Below, piece by piece: positions 56,911 through 64,000 of a stretch of 64,000 nucleotides of DNA. Positions within the stretch are counted from its first letter, which is position 1; the number at the start of each line of letters is the position of its first letter. The stretch is from positions 29,897 to 93,896 of the forward strand of contig JBFMDV010000013.1 in the NCBI GenBank assembly GCA_040753875.1. Direction: 5' to 3'. A program made the position numbers and the translations under genes. Source of the DNA: Candidatus Zixiibacteriota bacterium. GTDB lineage: Bacteria; Zixibacteria; MSB-5A5; GN15; FEB-12. The notes beneath the pieces were generated by a model. It had not been told where the DNA came from, searched no databases, and worked only from the letters and a program-made list of their open reading frames with translations.

Positions 56911-57330
56911 ATGAAGAATGCCATGGTAATACTGGTTGTCGACGACGAAGCCATGATGAGGGCGCTGCTGGAGAAGATCCTCTCGCGCGACGGATACCAG
57001 GTGCTCTCGGCCACCGACGGAGCTGCCGCGCTGGAAATTCTCAAGAGCCAGAAGGTCAACCTCGTTATCTCCGACATCAAAATGCCCCGCCTGAACGGCT
57101 TTGAATTACTCAAGGCGATCAAAACCGATTTCCCGCATATATCAGTGATCATGATGACGGCATGCGGTGACACGTTTTCGGTCAAAGATGCGCTGCTGCT
57201 GGGCGCCGACGAATACATCACCAAACCGTTCAAGAGCTACGAGATCGCGCTGGTAGTCGAACGGGCATACTGGCGATTGCTGTCGGCCGAGACCCTAACC
57301 AACGCCGCGCCTGAACTGCCGGGTGACTGA
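56911..57330 (+). CDS. Single-domain response regulator (receiver) B
   Basis: 139 residues from ATG 56911. VVDDEAM, phospho-Asp in VISDIKMPR, Thr in MMTACGD and Lys in ITKPFK are all in place. It shares the general fold but not close sequence with receiver A, 61 nt upstream. The last base overlaps the ATG of the FapA-like gene. Either of the two could be the partner of the GAF/DHp protein. Confidence 0.9.
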   Translation: MKNAMVILVVDDEAMMRALLEKILSRDGYQVLSATDGAAALEILKSQKVNLVISDIKMPRLNGFELLKAIKTDFPHISVIMMTACGDTFSVKDALLLGADEYITKPFKSYEIALVVERAYWRLLSAETLTNAAPELPGD

Positions 57331-58742
57331 TGACGCCCGATACGACGCAGATCGGCGCCAAACAGCGCTGCCGGGTCACCGCCTCCAAGGACCTCATGAC
57401 CGCCATGATGGTGGTTTTTCCGCCCGAGGGTAACTCGCCGGACCCGACGGTCGAAGAACTCCTGGCCGAACTGGGCGCAGCCGGTGTGACGTTCGGTATT
57501 GACCGCGACGCGATCGAACAGTGCCTCGCCGATCACGTGTACAACGAACCGATCAAAGCGGCGGTGGGCAAACTGCCGGTCAAGGGGGAGAACGCACAAT
57601 TCATCTATCATTTTGACACCACCGGTCACCATGCACCTCAACAGGGCGAAGACGGGCGGATCGACTACCGGAATATGCGCTACATCCAGAATGCGGAGCC
57701 GGGTACCGCCCTGGTGAGCAAGAAACCGCCTACCACCGGAGAGCCCGGCACCAATGTGTACGGAAAAGAAGTTGCGGCGGCGCCGGGGCGCGATTTTGCG
57801 CTCAAGGCCGGGATGAACACCAGGGTCTCCGAGGATGGTCTTTCAGTGGTCGCCAGTGCACCCGGCGCCATAGTCTTCGCTAACGGAGAGGTTTCGGTCA
57901 AGGATGTCCTCACCATCAATGGTGATGTCGATATCAGCGTCGGCAACCTCGATTGCCGCGGCTCGGTGCATGTTCGCGGTCATATCAAGGCCGGGTTCAA
58001 TATCACGGTTGACGGTCACCTCGAAGTTGACGGCACGGTGGAAGACTCCGTTATCCGCGCCAAAGGGAATGTGCTTGTCCGGGGCGGTTTTTTCGGCAAC
58101 GGCTCAGGTGAAATGCATGCCGATGGCGATATCACCGTCAAATTCGCCGAAGGTCAGAAATTGATCGCCGGAGGAAGTCTCATCGTGGGCGGCGAACTCA
58201 TCAACTGCCAGGTCACCGTCCGCGAGAATGTCCAGGTAAAGGGCAAGAAGGGGAAGATCATCGGCGGCGATATCCGCGCCGGCAAGGAGATCAGGGCCTC
58301 GGAACTTGGCTCGGAGAAAGGGACGGTTACCAATCTTCGCGTCGCGTATGATGCTCGTCTGATCCAGGAATATCAGGAGACGAGCAAGGAAGCGGCCCGA
58401 CTGAAAGCCGACAGCGAGCGGATCAAGGAAGCGCTCTACGCTCTGCTTCGATTGCAACTCGACGGCAAACCCCCGCCCGACAAAAAAGAAGCCATGGAGA
58501 AGCTGCGGCAGTTCCAGAAGGATCTGCCTAAGAACATCGAGGCGCTGGCCGTTCGAAAGAAAGAGATCGAGAACAAGCTCCGCGAACTGCACGATGCGCG
58601 GATCATCGCCGAAGACCGCCTATACGGGGGAGTGAAGGCGTATTTCGGTATCGTCTACCGTGAGATCATGGAAGAGTACCGCACCTGTAAGCTGACCTCA
58701 GACGGCAGCCAGATTTCACTGACAGACTTCAAGGGGAACTGA
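57330..58742 (+). CDS. FapA family protein (DUF342)
   Basis: 470 residues. N-terminal FapA region (about 10-175; MRYIQNAEPGTALVSKKPPTTGEPGTNVYG is the family core). Central beta-helix of repeated NITVDGHLEVDGTVEDS and VRGGFFGNGSGEMHADGDITVKFAEGQK turns (about 180-330), then a long coiled coil (about 340-420). DUF342 proteins occur next to flagellar and chemotaxis genes; in Vibrio FapA aids flagellar assembly at the pole. Here it closes the flagellar supercluster, overlapping receiver B by 1 nt. Confidence 0.93.
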   Translation: MTPDTTQIGAKQRCRVTASKDLMTAMMVVFPPEGNSPDPTVEELLAELGAAGVTFGIDRDAIEQCLADHVYNEPIKAAVGKLPVKGENAQFIYHFDTTGHHAPQQGEDGRIDYRNMRYIQNAEPGTALVSKKPPTTGEPGTNVYGKEVAAAPGRDFALKAGMNTRVSEDGLSVVASAPGAIVFANGEVSVKDVLTINGDVDISVGNLDCRGSVHVRGHIKAGFNITVDGHLEVDGTVEDSVIRAKGNVLVRGGFFGNGSGEMHADGDITVKFAEGQKLIAGGSLIVGGELINCQVTVRENVQVKGKKGKIIGGDIRAGKEIRASELGSEKGTVTNLRVAYDARLIQEYQETSKEAARLKADSERIKEALYALLRLQLDGKPPPDKKEAMEKLRQFQKDLPKNIEALAVRKKEIENKLRELHDARIIAEDRLYGGVKAYFGIVYREIMEEYRTCKLTSDGSQISLTDFKGN

Positions 58743-58762
58743 TCGCGGCGCCAAAAAAGGAT

Positions 58763-58791
58763 TTGGCCCGACCGTCGTTTCTCTCTATATT
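58763..58791 (+). promoter_or_regulatory. Promoter of tRNA-Ser
   Basis: TTGGCC (58763-58768), 17-nt spacer, TATATT (58786-58791), 26 nt before the tRNA. Confidence 0.6.
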
Positions 58792-58817
58792 TGCCCGACA
58801 ATTTGAGTTCGTTGTAC

Positions 58818-58904
58818 GGAGAGGTGGCCGAGCGGTCGAAGGCAGCTGCCTGCTAAGCAGTTGACTCCGGAAGGGGTCCCAGGGTTCGAATCCCTGCCTC
58901 TCCG
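58818..58904 (+). tRNA. tRNA-Ser (anticodon GCT)
   Basis: Class II tRNA: acceptor GGAGAGG with CCTCTCC, anticodon stem GCTGC/GCAGT with loop CTGCTAA (anticodon GCT, reads AGU/AGC), a long variable arm with its own stem, T arm CAGGG-TTCGAAT-CCCTG and discriminator G, the serine identity base. CCA is not encoded. Confidence 0.96.
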
Positions 58905-58992
58905 CTGACATTGTCTGTTTTGCGCTTCGCGGCCATGAACGAAGGATTGGTGAACTGTGGATTGAAAAATCTCCTGGAGAAATAATCAAACG

Positions 58993-59658
58993 AATTTGCC
59001 GCCAAAAAGTAAAGTTATTACAACATAAACATATGAGAAAAATAGTTGTCCAGGAGTTTATTACATTAGACGGAGTAATGCGGGCACCTGGTGGGCCGGA
59101 GGAAGATACATCGAGTGACTTTGAGTATGGTGGCTGGACTGCGCCGTATTTCTACGAAGCTGACGAAGAGGCTGGTGCGTTGATGCAAAAATGGATGAAG
59201 TCTGCAGATCTTCTTTTGGGCAGGAAGACATTTGAGCTCTTTGCTGCCTACTGGCCTAAACACGCAGAGATGTGGCCAGGTATCATGGATGTCACCAAAT
59301 ACTGCGTAAGTATTACTATAGACAAGTCAGATTGGAAAAATTCAGTTTTCCTGAAAAGCGTCGATGACATCAAAAAGCTTAAAGCTTCAGAAGGTTCTGA
59401 GATCCATGTAATAGGCAGTGGTAACCTAGCCCAGACGCTGTTCAAACAAGATCTGGTCGACGAGCTAAGGTTGATGACGTTCCCAATCACACTCGGTACG
59501 GGCAAGCGTTTGTTTGGTGAGGGTACTATTCCTGCAGCCTTTACACTAATAGACAGTTTGATTTCATCAAACGGCGTGATTTTCGCCAGTTACAAGCGAG
59601 CTGGTGAAGTCAAGACGGGTACTATAGGGGCTTAAAGCGGAAAGAATTCGCCGCCAAA
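58993..59658. repeat. Imperfect 14-nt direct repeats around the low-GC reductase gene
   Basis: AATTTGCCGCCAAA at 58993-59006 and AATTCGCCGCCAAA at 59645-59658 (13 of 14 identical) bracket the gene at 59033-59635 closely. The pair could mark an insertion, starting about 90 nt past tRNA-Ser. Confidence 0.4.
59033..59635 (+). CDS. Dihydrofolate reductase-like (RibD C-terminal domain) protein
   Basis: 200 residues with the RibD-C/DHFR fold: MRKIVVQEFITLDGVMRAPGG at the start, LLLGRKTFELFAAYWP, EIHVIGSGNLAQTLFKQDLVDEL and the LTFPITLGTGKRLFG type segment (MTFPITLGTGKRLFGEG). Proteins like this (YyaP type) are NAD(P)H-dependent reductases with unknown substrates. Its AT content is visibly higher than that of all neighbours (roughly 44% GC by eye), and it is flanked by short direct repeats, so recent acquisition is likely. 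No clear ribosome site precedes the ATG. Confidence 0.88.
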   Translation: MRKIVVQEFITLDGVMRAPGGPEEDTSSDFEYGGWTAPYFYEADEEAGALMQKWMKSADLLLGRKTFELFAAYWPKHAEMWPGIMDVTKYCVSITIDKSDWKNSVFLKSVDDIKKLKASEGSEIHVIGSGNLAQTLFKQDLVDELRLMTFPITLGTGKRLFGEGTIPAAFTLIDSLISSNGVIFASYKRAGEVKTGTIGA

Positions 59659-59719
59659 GAAAAACTTGAAATCGTCCTTTTCGCTCCGGTTCATAGCGAG
59701 GCGGGCGGAAGGGGTGTGT

Positions 59720-59768
59720 GGCGGGAATTCTGCCCGCCGAGCCCGGCGATATCCGTTCGGATATTTTT
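59720..59768 (+). terminator. Hairpins ending the reductase gene transcript
   Basis: Two stems: GGCGGG/CCCGCC (59720-59738) and ATATCCG-TT-CGGATAT (59749-59764) followed directly by TTTT (to 59768). The second is a good intrinsic terminator about 115 nt after the stop codon. Confidence 0.75.
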
Positions 59769-60097
59769 AATCAGACACCGCCAGTGAGATCGTTTGTCGT
59801 GTCGAAGCGACAGGTTCGACCTGTTCTCGATCCCTTAAAACTGCGTGGATAACTGCAGCGGGTACAGCCCAGAATTGAGTGAGTGGTCGATATCAAACCG
59901 ATTGAACTGCGTTTCCAGCTTGATCGCGACAGTGCGGGCTGGCCTGTGACGAATGCCGATCTCGTTGCGCTTGAGCGGGTAGTCTCAGAACTCTCTCACG
60001 CCCGTCGAGGCGGTCACCTTCCGGGGCATAGCGGACCATATCTCTCTTTCTTATTGACGTAGAGGACCGGAACCTTAGTCTGTCCCCGGAGACCTGG
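59769..60097. other. Gene-poor stretch with a possible minus-strand gene remnant
   Basis: No intact gene. On the minus strand a frame between about 59975 and 59835 reads RNEIGIRH...LSTQF, ends in a normal stop and has no start codon; a stop precedes it. It resembles the last strands of an outer-membrane barrel, but this is weak. Confidence 0.3.
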
Positions 60098-60607
60098 TCA
60101 GTGCCTGGAAAGGTCGAGCGTCCGTGATGACGGAATCGCCGATGAAATGACGGTCCCCAGCACCACGCCGCTCAAACCTCCCCAGAATGAGCCGCGGCTG
60201 GTGTATTTGTGAAAGATACCGGGCGAGGCCCCCGGATCGAAGATCACCCGTTCGGCAAAGTGTCCCAGCCCTGTTCCGAGCACCAGACCGCCGATCACGT
60301 AGGCCAGTTGTGGCCGCCCCGACCGCTTATAGGTGATCTTCTGGACCCGTGGAAGAGAGATCGATGTATCGGTTGTTTCGGTAACCCGCTTGAAGGACAG
60401 AAACAGGGCCGTATCGAGCCGGCTGATGTACATATAGCGGCCTTTGATCGAGCGCTGGTCTGTGGTCGCAACCGTAATCCGTTCTCCCGGGCGGATTGTC
60501 CTCTCGATTGTTGTGACGGCCGAGGCGATCTGAGGCGCGCTGTCCTTTGTCTCAGATGCAACCGCGTTTCCCAGCAGCAACAGCGGCATGACGATTCGTC
60601 CAAGCAT
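60098..60607 (-). CDS. Hypothetical exported protein
   Basis: 169 residues. Signal peptide to about residue 18 (NAVASETK). Residues about 35-90 (RPGERITVATTDQRSIKGRYMYIS, LPRVQKITYK) look like a small SH3/LSm-like beta barrel. A glycine-rich hydrophobic stretch follows (YVIGGLVLGTGLGH, FWGGLSGVVLGTVISS), typical of small exported proteins with a membrane-inserting tail. The family is not recognised. It lies in a zone with gene remnants and may have been brought in with them. It is convergent with the upstream reductase gene. Confidence 0.65.
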   Translation of the reverse strand: MLGRIVMPLLLLGNAVASETKDSAPQIASAVTTIERTIRPGERITVATTDQRSIKGRYMYISRLDTALFLSFKRVTETTDTSISLPRVQKITYKRSGRPQLAYVIGGLVLGTGLGHFAERVIFDPGASPGIFHKYTSRGSFWGGLSGVVLGTVISSAIPSSRTLDLSRH

Positions 60608-60628
60608 GATTCAGGCTCCTTAATCCGG

Positions 60629-60841
60629 TTAATGCTGCCTGCGCAAAGCGAAATCGCAGACATAGGTTCTCGGTTCTTTGACTACAATTCTCTCGACCGC
60701 GGTCTCGAAGCTGTCTTGTTCCACAGTCAGCGTGTAGGTATGTCCGAGAACCAACGAATCGAATCGGTATTGGCCCAGGCTCGACGTTGTATCCGCACAC
60801 CGCGAAACCAGAAGGCAATCGACGTGCCGCGCCTTCTTCGG
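60629..60841 (-). pseudogene. 5'-truncated remnant with carboxypeptidase-regulatory-like domain
   Basis: The frame between a TGA at 60842-60844 and the stop at 60629-60631 has no start codon, yet reads DTTSSLGQYRFDSLVLGH and then TYTLTVEQDSFETAV, the typical second half of a carboxypeptidase regulatory-like Ig fold, as in the lipoprotein at 9199. Its 3' end lies 22 nt before the hypothetical gene at 60607, so the two may have been one reading unit. A sequencing frameshift would restore a longer gene. Confidence 0.5.
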
Positions 60842-61025
60842 TCAGGCGGACAATGCTGTAATCTGCCATAAATCATCGAGTTAGATTGACACGTTTGCAG
60901 GCTGTTGATCGCATGCGGGTGGTAAGTGTCTTCTTCGGGACGGCTAATTGGTATCCGCAGCAGAAATACCGGTTGCCGACAACCGCCATTAAGTCGTTTC
61001 TTGCAATCACCAAAAGGAGAGACGC

Positions 61026-63155
61026 ATGTTTTGCAGAATCGCAGCTTTCGTCGTTTTGACCAGTTTTAGTTGTTCGACACTCGCAAAAGAGCCGACAATC
61101 ACGCCTGTCAAGTTTCACAACCACGATCTACAAGTCGCGTTACAAGTGCCTACGCACAGCGCCAATATTGAGGACGCAGGCTCGTTCACTATCTATTCCG
61201 GCTGGAATCTTTTCTATCTCAATCGGACCGCCGATATGAAGACATTCGAAGTGAACGGCAAGCCCATGTCATTCCGATTGGTTTCCTTGAGCGATACTGC
61301 ACAACTGCCAGATAATCTCCGTACGGGGCTGCCGCCTCTTGAGGTAGAACGCGAGGTCAAGCTGGTCCTGTTCGAATCCCGGCGAGCAGACTCCACATCG
61401 TTCGCGTTGAAGTTTCAGTCAGTTTTCGACGACCCGGTTGAGAACGTGCAGTTCTCCCGTGAGAAGGTCGGCAATGAGGTCGCGGGCACTATTCTCGATC
61501 AAGGTTCATATCTCAGTTCGGCAGCTTTTTATTACCCTCAAGGTCAGGAGAAATTCGCGAAGTTCCGTCTGACGGCCGACATTCCTGCTGCCTGGGTGTC
61601 TGTTGCCGATGGCAATCCGGTATCGGAAGGAATTCTCGGAGATCGGAAGATCCAGACCTGGGAGAATCCGTTCCGGTCCGACGGCTGCGTCTTTATGGCG
61701 GCACCGTATGCAGTCAGGACAACCACGGTCGACAGCATTATCGTGGCGACGTACTTTTTCGTGGCCGACACCGGACTGTGCGACAAGTATCTCAAGGCCA
61801 GCGCCGACTACATCCGCATGTATCAGGAACTGATCGGGCCGTATCCGTTCCGACAGTTCACCGTGGCCGAGAACTTTTTCCCCACCGGCTACGGCATGCC
61901 GGGCTGGACGCTTCTGGGGCAGAGCGTGCTTCGTCTGCCGTTCATTATCACATCATCGCTGGGACACGAGGTGCTGCACAACTGGTGGGGGAACAGCGTG
62001 TATGTCGACTACGAGCGCGGCAATTGGTGCGAGGCGGTCACGGTCTATGGTGCGGACTATCGCTACAAACTGAACGAGTCTCCGGACGCGGCCAAAGAAT
62101 ACCGGAAGGGGATTCTCAAGGAATATCTGAGTTATGTCAATTCGGGGAATGATTTCCCGATTCGCAATTTCAAATCCCGCACCAGTGTTGAGACGCGTAC
62201 GATCGGCTACAACAAAGCGATGATGGTGTTCCACATGATTGAAGAGCGAATCGGGACGAAGGCGTTCTTCGATGCGTGGAAGCTGGTGTACAAGGAGCAT
62301 CTTGGCCGCGCCATCTCGTGGGAGGAATGGATCGATGCTTTCCAGAGGACCAGCGGTCAGGACCTGTCGTACATTATTCCTCAGTGGATTGACCAAACGG
62401 GCGCTCCTTTCCTGGCCGTGCAAGACGTGACGAGCGGTCCGGGAACAGTACAGGGAACGCGCACGATTCATGCTACCCTCACGCAGAGCGGTGGTACGCC
62501 GTACACGCTTCGGGTTCCGGTGCGTATCGGTGGAGCAGCGACTGCGATTGACACCACGGTGACCATGTTATCGCCATCTACAGTAGTTGAACTCACCGTG
62601 CCGGAGTCGGCAACTTCTTTGACGGTCGATCCGGACAACCATCTTTTCCGACGGCTGTACCCTGAAGAGGTTGAGCCGATCATTTCGGCGGTTCTGGGTG
62701 CGCCTCAAAAAGGTCTTGTTTCTTTCGCCTCTGACGAACTCGCAGGAGCCGCATTTGCGGCGTTCGGCAGCGCGTTGCTTGAGGACACGGCGAAGGTGCT
62801 GAGCGCATCCGCGCTGGACGGGTTGTCGAAGGAGACGGCGCCGATACTGCTCAATCCATCGACGCTCCCTGACTATATCAGTCGTCAAGTCACTAACCGT
62901 GCCGATTCCGTGACCGTGGCAGGCGTATCGTATGCGCTGGTCGGCCACACGTTCGTGCTGGCCGGGCAGAATTGGAACGGCTTTGCCAAGTATCTTGTAA
63001 TCCTTACAGGGGATTACGGCTCACTTCCTCGACTGGGACAACTGGTGCCGCACTATGGGAAGTACTCCTATCTCGTGTTCGAGGGTGCGAAGAATGTCGG
63101 AAAGGGGCAGTGGAGCGTGACCGAGTCGCCGCTGCGAGTTGTGCTGAGCAAGTAG
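61026..63155 (+). CDS. M1-family (gluzincin) metallopeptidase, exported
   Basis: 709 residues from ATG 61026 (AAAGGAGAG upstream). Signal peptide to about residue 20 (STLAKEP). The zinc site is HEVLH (314-318) in GHEVLHNWWGNSVYVDYE with the third ligand Glu in WCEA at 336, a spacing of 17 rather than the usual 18 residues. The exopeptidase GAMEN motif is missing; GYGMPGW stands at that position. The HNWWGNSV...GNWCEA pattern fits the subgroup of M1 proteins common in FCB bacteria. A C-terminal beta domain follows (about 480-700). It is probably periplasmic; activity as an aminopeptidase is uncertain. Confidence 0.88.
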   Translation: MFCRIAAFVVLTSFSCSTLAKEPTITPVKFHNHDLQVALQVPTHSANIEDAGSFTIYSGWNLFYLNRTADMKTFEVNGKPMSFRLVSLSDTAQLPDNLRTGLPPLEVEREVKLVLFESRRADSTSFALKFQSVFDDPVENVQFSREKVGNEVAGTILDQGSYLSSAAFYYPQGQEKFAKFRLTADIPAAWVSVADGNPVSEGILGDRKIQTWENPFRSDGCVFMAAPYAVRTTTVDSIIVATYFFVADTGLCDKYLKASADYIRMYQELIGPYPFRQFTVAENFFPTGYGMPGWTLLGQSVLRLPFIITSSLGHEVLHNWWGNSVYVDYERGNWCEAVTVYGADYRYKLNESPDAAKEYRKGILKEYLSYVNSGNDFPIRNFKSRTSVETRTIGYNKAMMVFHMIEERIGTKAFFDAWKLVYKEHLGRAISWEEWIDAFQRTSGQDLSYIIPQWIDQTGAPFLAVQDVTSGPGTVQGTRTIHATLTQSGGTPYTLRVPVRIGGAATAIDTTVTMLSPSTVVELTVPESATSLTVDPDNHLFRRLYPEEVEPIISAVLGAPQKGLVSFASDELAGAAFAAFGSALLEDTAKVLSASALDGLSKETAPILLNPSTLPDYISRQVTNRADSVTVAGVSYALVGHTFVLAGQNWNGFAKYLVILTGDYGSLPRLGQLVPHYGKYSYLVFEGAKNVGKGQWSVTESPLRVVLSK

Positions 63156-63192
63156 CAGGTTTCGACTCTGCTCGACGCGACTGAAAGCGTAC

Positions 63193-63381
63193 GTGGTAGA
63201 TGCGGCGCGAGTCGGTTCGCTTGACTTGATCATGGCGATCATCTTTGCGACAGCCAATGACGCCGCACCGTACATGGGGGCGGCGTATTGGATTCCGGCG
63301 TTCTGGGTTCCTGCTCTTCTGGTGACGCATTATATCACGTTTGTAGTGCTGTTGAATCGACGGCCGCAGGCAGTCGCGTAG
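63193..63381 (+). CDS. Possible small membrane protein
   Basis: 62 residues from GTG 63193, or 49 from ATG 63232. The hydrophobic stretch covers about residues 13-52 (MAIIFATANDAAPYMG, YWIPAFWVPALLVTHYITFVVLL). No ribosome site is clear for either start and the family is not recognised; kept because a two-helix hydrophobic frame next to a real gene is rare by chance. Confidence 0.35.
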   Translation: MVDAARVGSLDLIMAIIFATANDAAPYMGAAYWIPAFWVPALLVTHYITFVVLLNRRPQAVA

Positions 63382-63783
63382 CTCGCGAGACGCGCACACG
63401 GTGCGTGCAATTTGAGTTCGTTTTCCCGAGTGGAATGAACCAACTCCTTGTGGCACAACGATCGATTGGGTTCGTTTTGTCATTTTTTAATTTTTTCGTT
63501 TCGTACTCTTCCAGCGGTGGTGGTGGCCAGACAATCTCCCTTAATGCAAAAACGACGATGAAATCTCTCGTGCTTACGGGCATAGGTATTCCTGAGTCTT
63601 GTCATAAACATGCAGGTGCTCAAAATCAGTGGAGATTTTGTAGGGAAAGTGGGGAAGCGGAGTGGGTCACCCGCTACCGGAGAATGGACAAAAAAATCTT
63701 AATGTTCCTCTTGACACGCGGGGGGGGGGTATTCGTTATACTTGAAACAAGACGAGGGAAACACCTCGGGAGGTTTAAGTGAC
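63382..63783. other. Intergenic region, AT-rich, with G-tract promoter
   Basis: 402 nt without a supported gene. Base composition falls locally (T-rich around 63478-63500). It ends in the promoter-like element with a 10-G run described separately and a GGGAGG ribosome site at 63768-63773. Confidence 0.5.
63711..63742 (+). promoter_or_regulatory. Promoter with a 10-G tract in the spacer
   Basis: TTGACA (63711-63716) and TATACT (63737-63742) are both near consensus but stand 20 nt apart; ten consecutive G (63720-63729) lie in the spacer. Loss of two to four G would bring the spacer to 16-18. Confidence 0.5.
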
Positions 63784-64000
63784 ATGAGAGTGCGAACACT
63801 GACTGCTGTTTGCGTTGTGCTTTGCGGGCTGGTGAGCTTGCTGTTGCTTGCCTGCAGCGACGGACCGACAAAACCAAAGCCTCCCGAAAAGGAGTATCCG
63901 TTTTACTTCCGAAGCAACGCGTTCACGTACTATCGCTTCCATCCCGTTTCCAAACAGATAGATACAATTGTACTACCATATCGCTCGTTTCCCAACATTG
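63784..64000 (+). CDS. Lipoprotein, 3' end beyond the window
   Basis: 72 codons visible from ATG 63784 with GGGAGG about 10 nt upstream. The N-terminal signal ends in a lipobox LLAC (Cys24) and the mature part begins SDGPTKPKPPEKEYPFYF, a Lys/Pro linker followed by aromatic-rich sequence with RFHPVSKQIDTIVLPYR, which looks like the first blade of a beta-propeller repeat. The rest is not seen. Its promoter carries a G-tract, so expression may be variable. Confidence 0.72.
   Translation, partial: MRVRTLTAVCVVLCGLVSLLLLACSDGPTKPKPPEKEYPFYFRSNAFTYYRFHPVSKQIDTIVLPYRSFPNI

Noticed and set aside
60209..60871. 220-codon plus-strand frame opposite the hypothetical exported protein
   Set aside because: No ribosome site or domain; the minus strand there has a signal peptide and, further on, an Ig-like remnant.

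Overview
The window is a GC-rich bacterial chromosome segment (roughly 58% GC by eye). Secreted proteins end in a NYPNPFNPST-type C-terminal sorting module, one ends in a dockerin-like pair preceded by two cysteines, and intrinsic terminators and TTGNCN-17-TATATT vegetative promoters are easy to see. Together with a complete flagellar export operon this points to a Gram-negative member of the FCB side of the tree. My best guess is candidate phylum Zixibacteria or a close relative; this is inference, since no rRNA gene is present.

Layout. 1-8436: signalling genes (a CHASE4/PAS hybrid-type histidine kinase cut by the window start, a lone receiver, and a coupled FHA-GAF-PP2C phosphatase plus membrane Ser/Thr kinase with TPRs). 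8475-20248: housekeeping and envelope genes: DedA, a lipoprotein, then on the minus strand rpsA, a PlsC-type acyltransferase, cmk, an SRAP protein, a CNNM/CorC protein, htpX, an SDF-type symporter with a long disordered tail, and a two-TM RCK potassium channel. 20673-31894: a VanZ-like protein, two secreted sorting-domain proteins, a PP2C phosphatase, a LytS/LytTR two-component pair and a beta-helix protein with a dockerin-like tail. 32030-33527: tRNA-Arg(ACG) and mtaB.

33654-58742 is a 25-kb flagellar supercluster read in one direction. It starts at a good sigma-54 type -24/-12 element and runs motE-like, fliK, flgD, TIGR02530-like, flgE, flbD, fliL, fliM, fliN, fliO, fliP, fliQ, fliR, flhB, flhA, flhF, flhG, fliA. 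It then passes with tiny gaps into a less familiar regulatory tail: a small charged protein, a DUF2802/SwrB-like membrane protein, a DUF2225 protein, three consecutive PilZ proteins, a secreted protein of unknown role, a GAF protein with a degenerate histidine-kinase DHp domain, a helical protein, two receivers and a DUF342/FapA-like protein. Two sigma-28-like elements (43389-43416 and 56323-56349) lie in the two largest internal gaps, so early (sigma-54) and late (sigma-28, made by fliA of the same operon) control can both be read from the DNA. fliF-fliJ, motA/B, filament genes and chemotaxis genes are not here.

58818-64000: tRNA-Ser(GCT), then a less orderly zone with a low-GC reductase-domain gene bracketed by imperfect direct repeats, gene remnants, a hypothetical exported protein, an M1-type metallopeptidase and a lipoprotein whose promoter spacer contains a 10-G tract.

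The most interesting unexplained material is the regulatory tail of the flagellar operon (a possible c-di-GMP/receiver control module built around a histidine-less DHp protein), together with the degenerate FlhF GTPase and the AT-hook-like tail on FliA.
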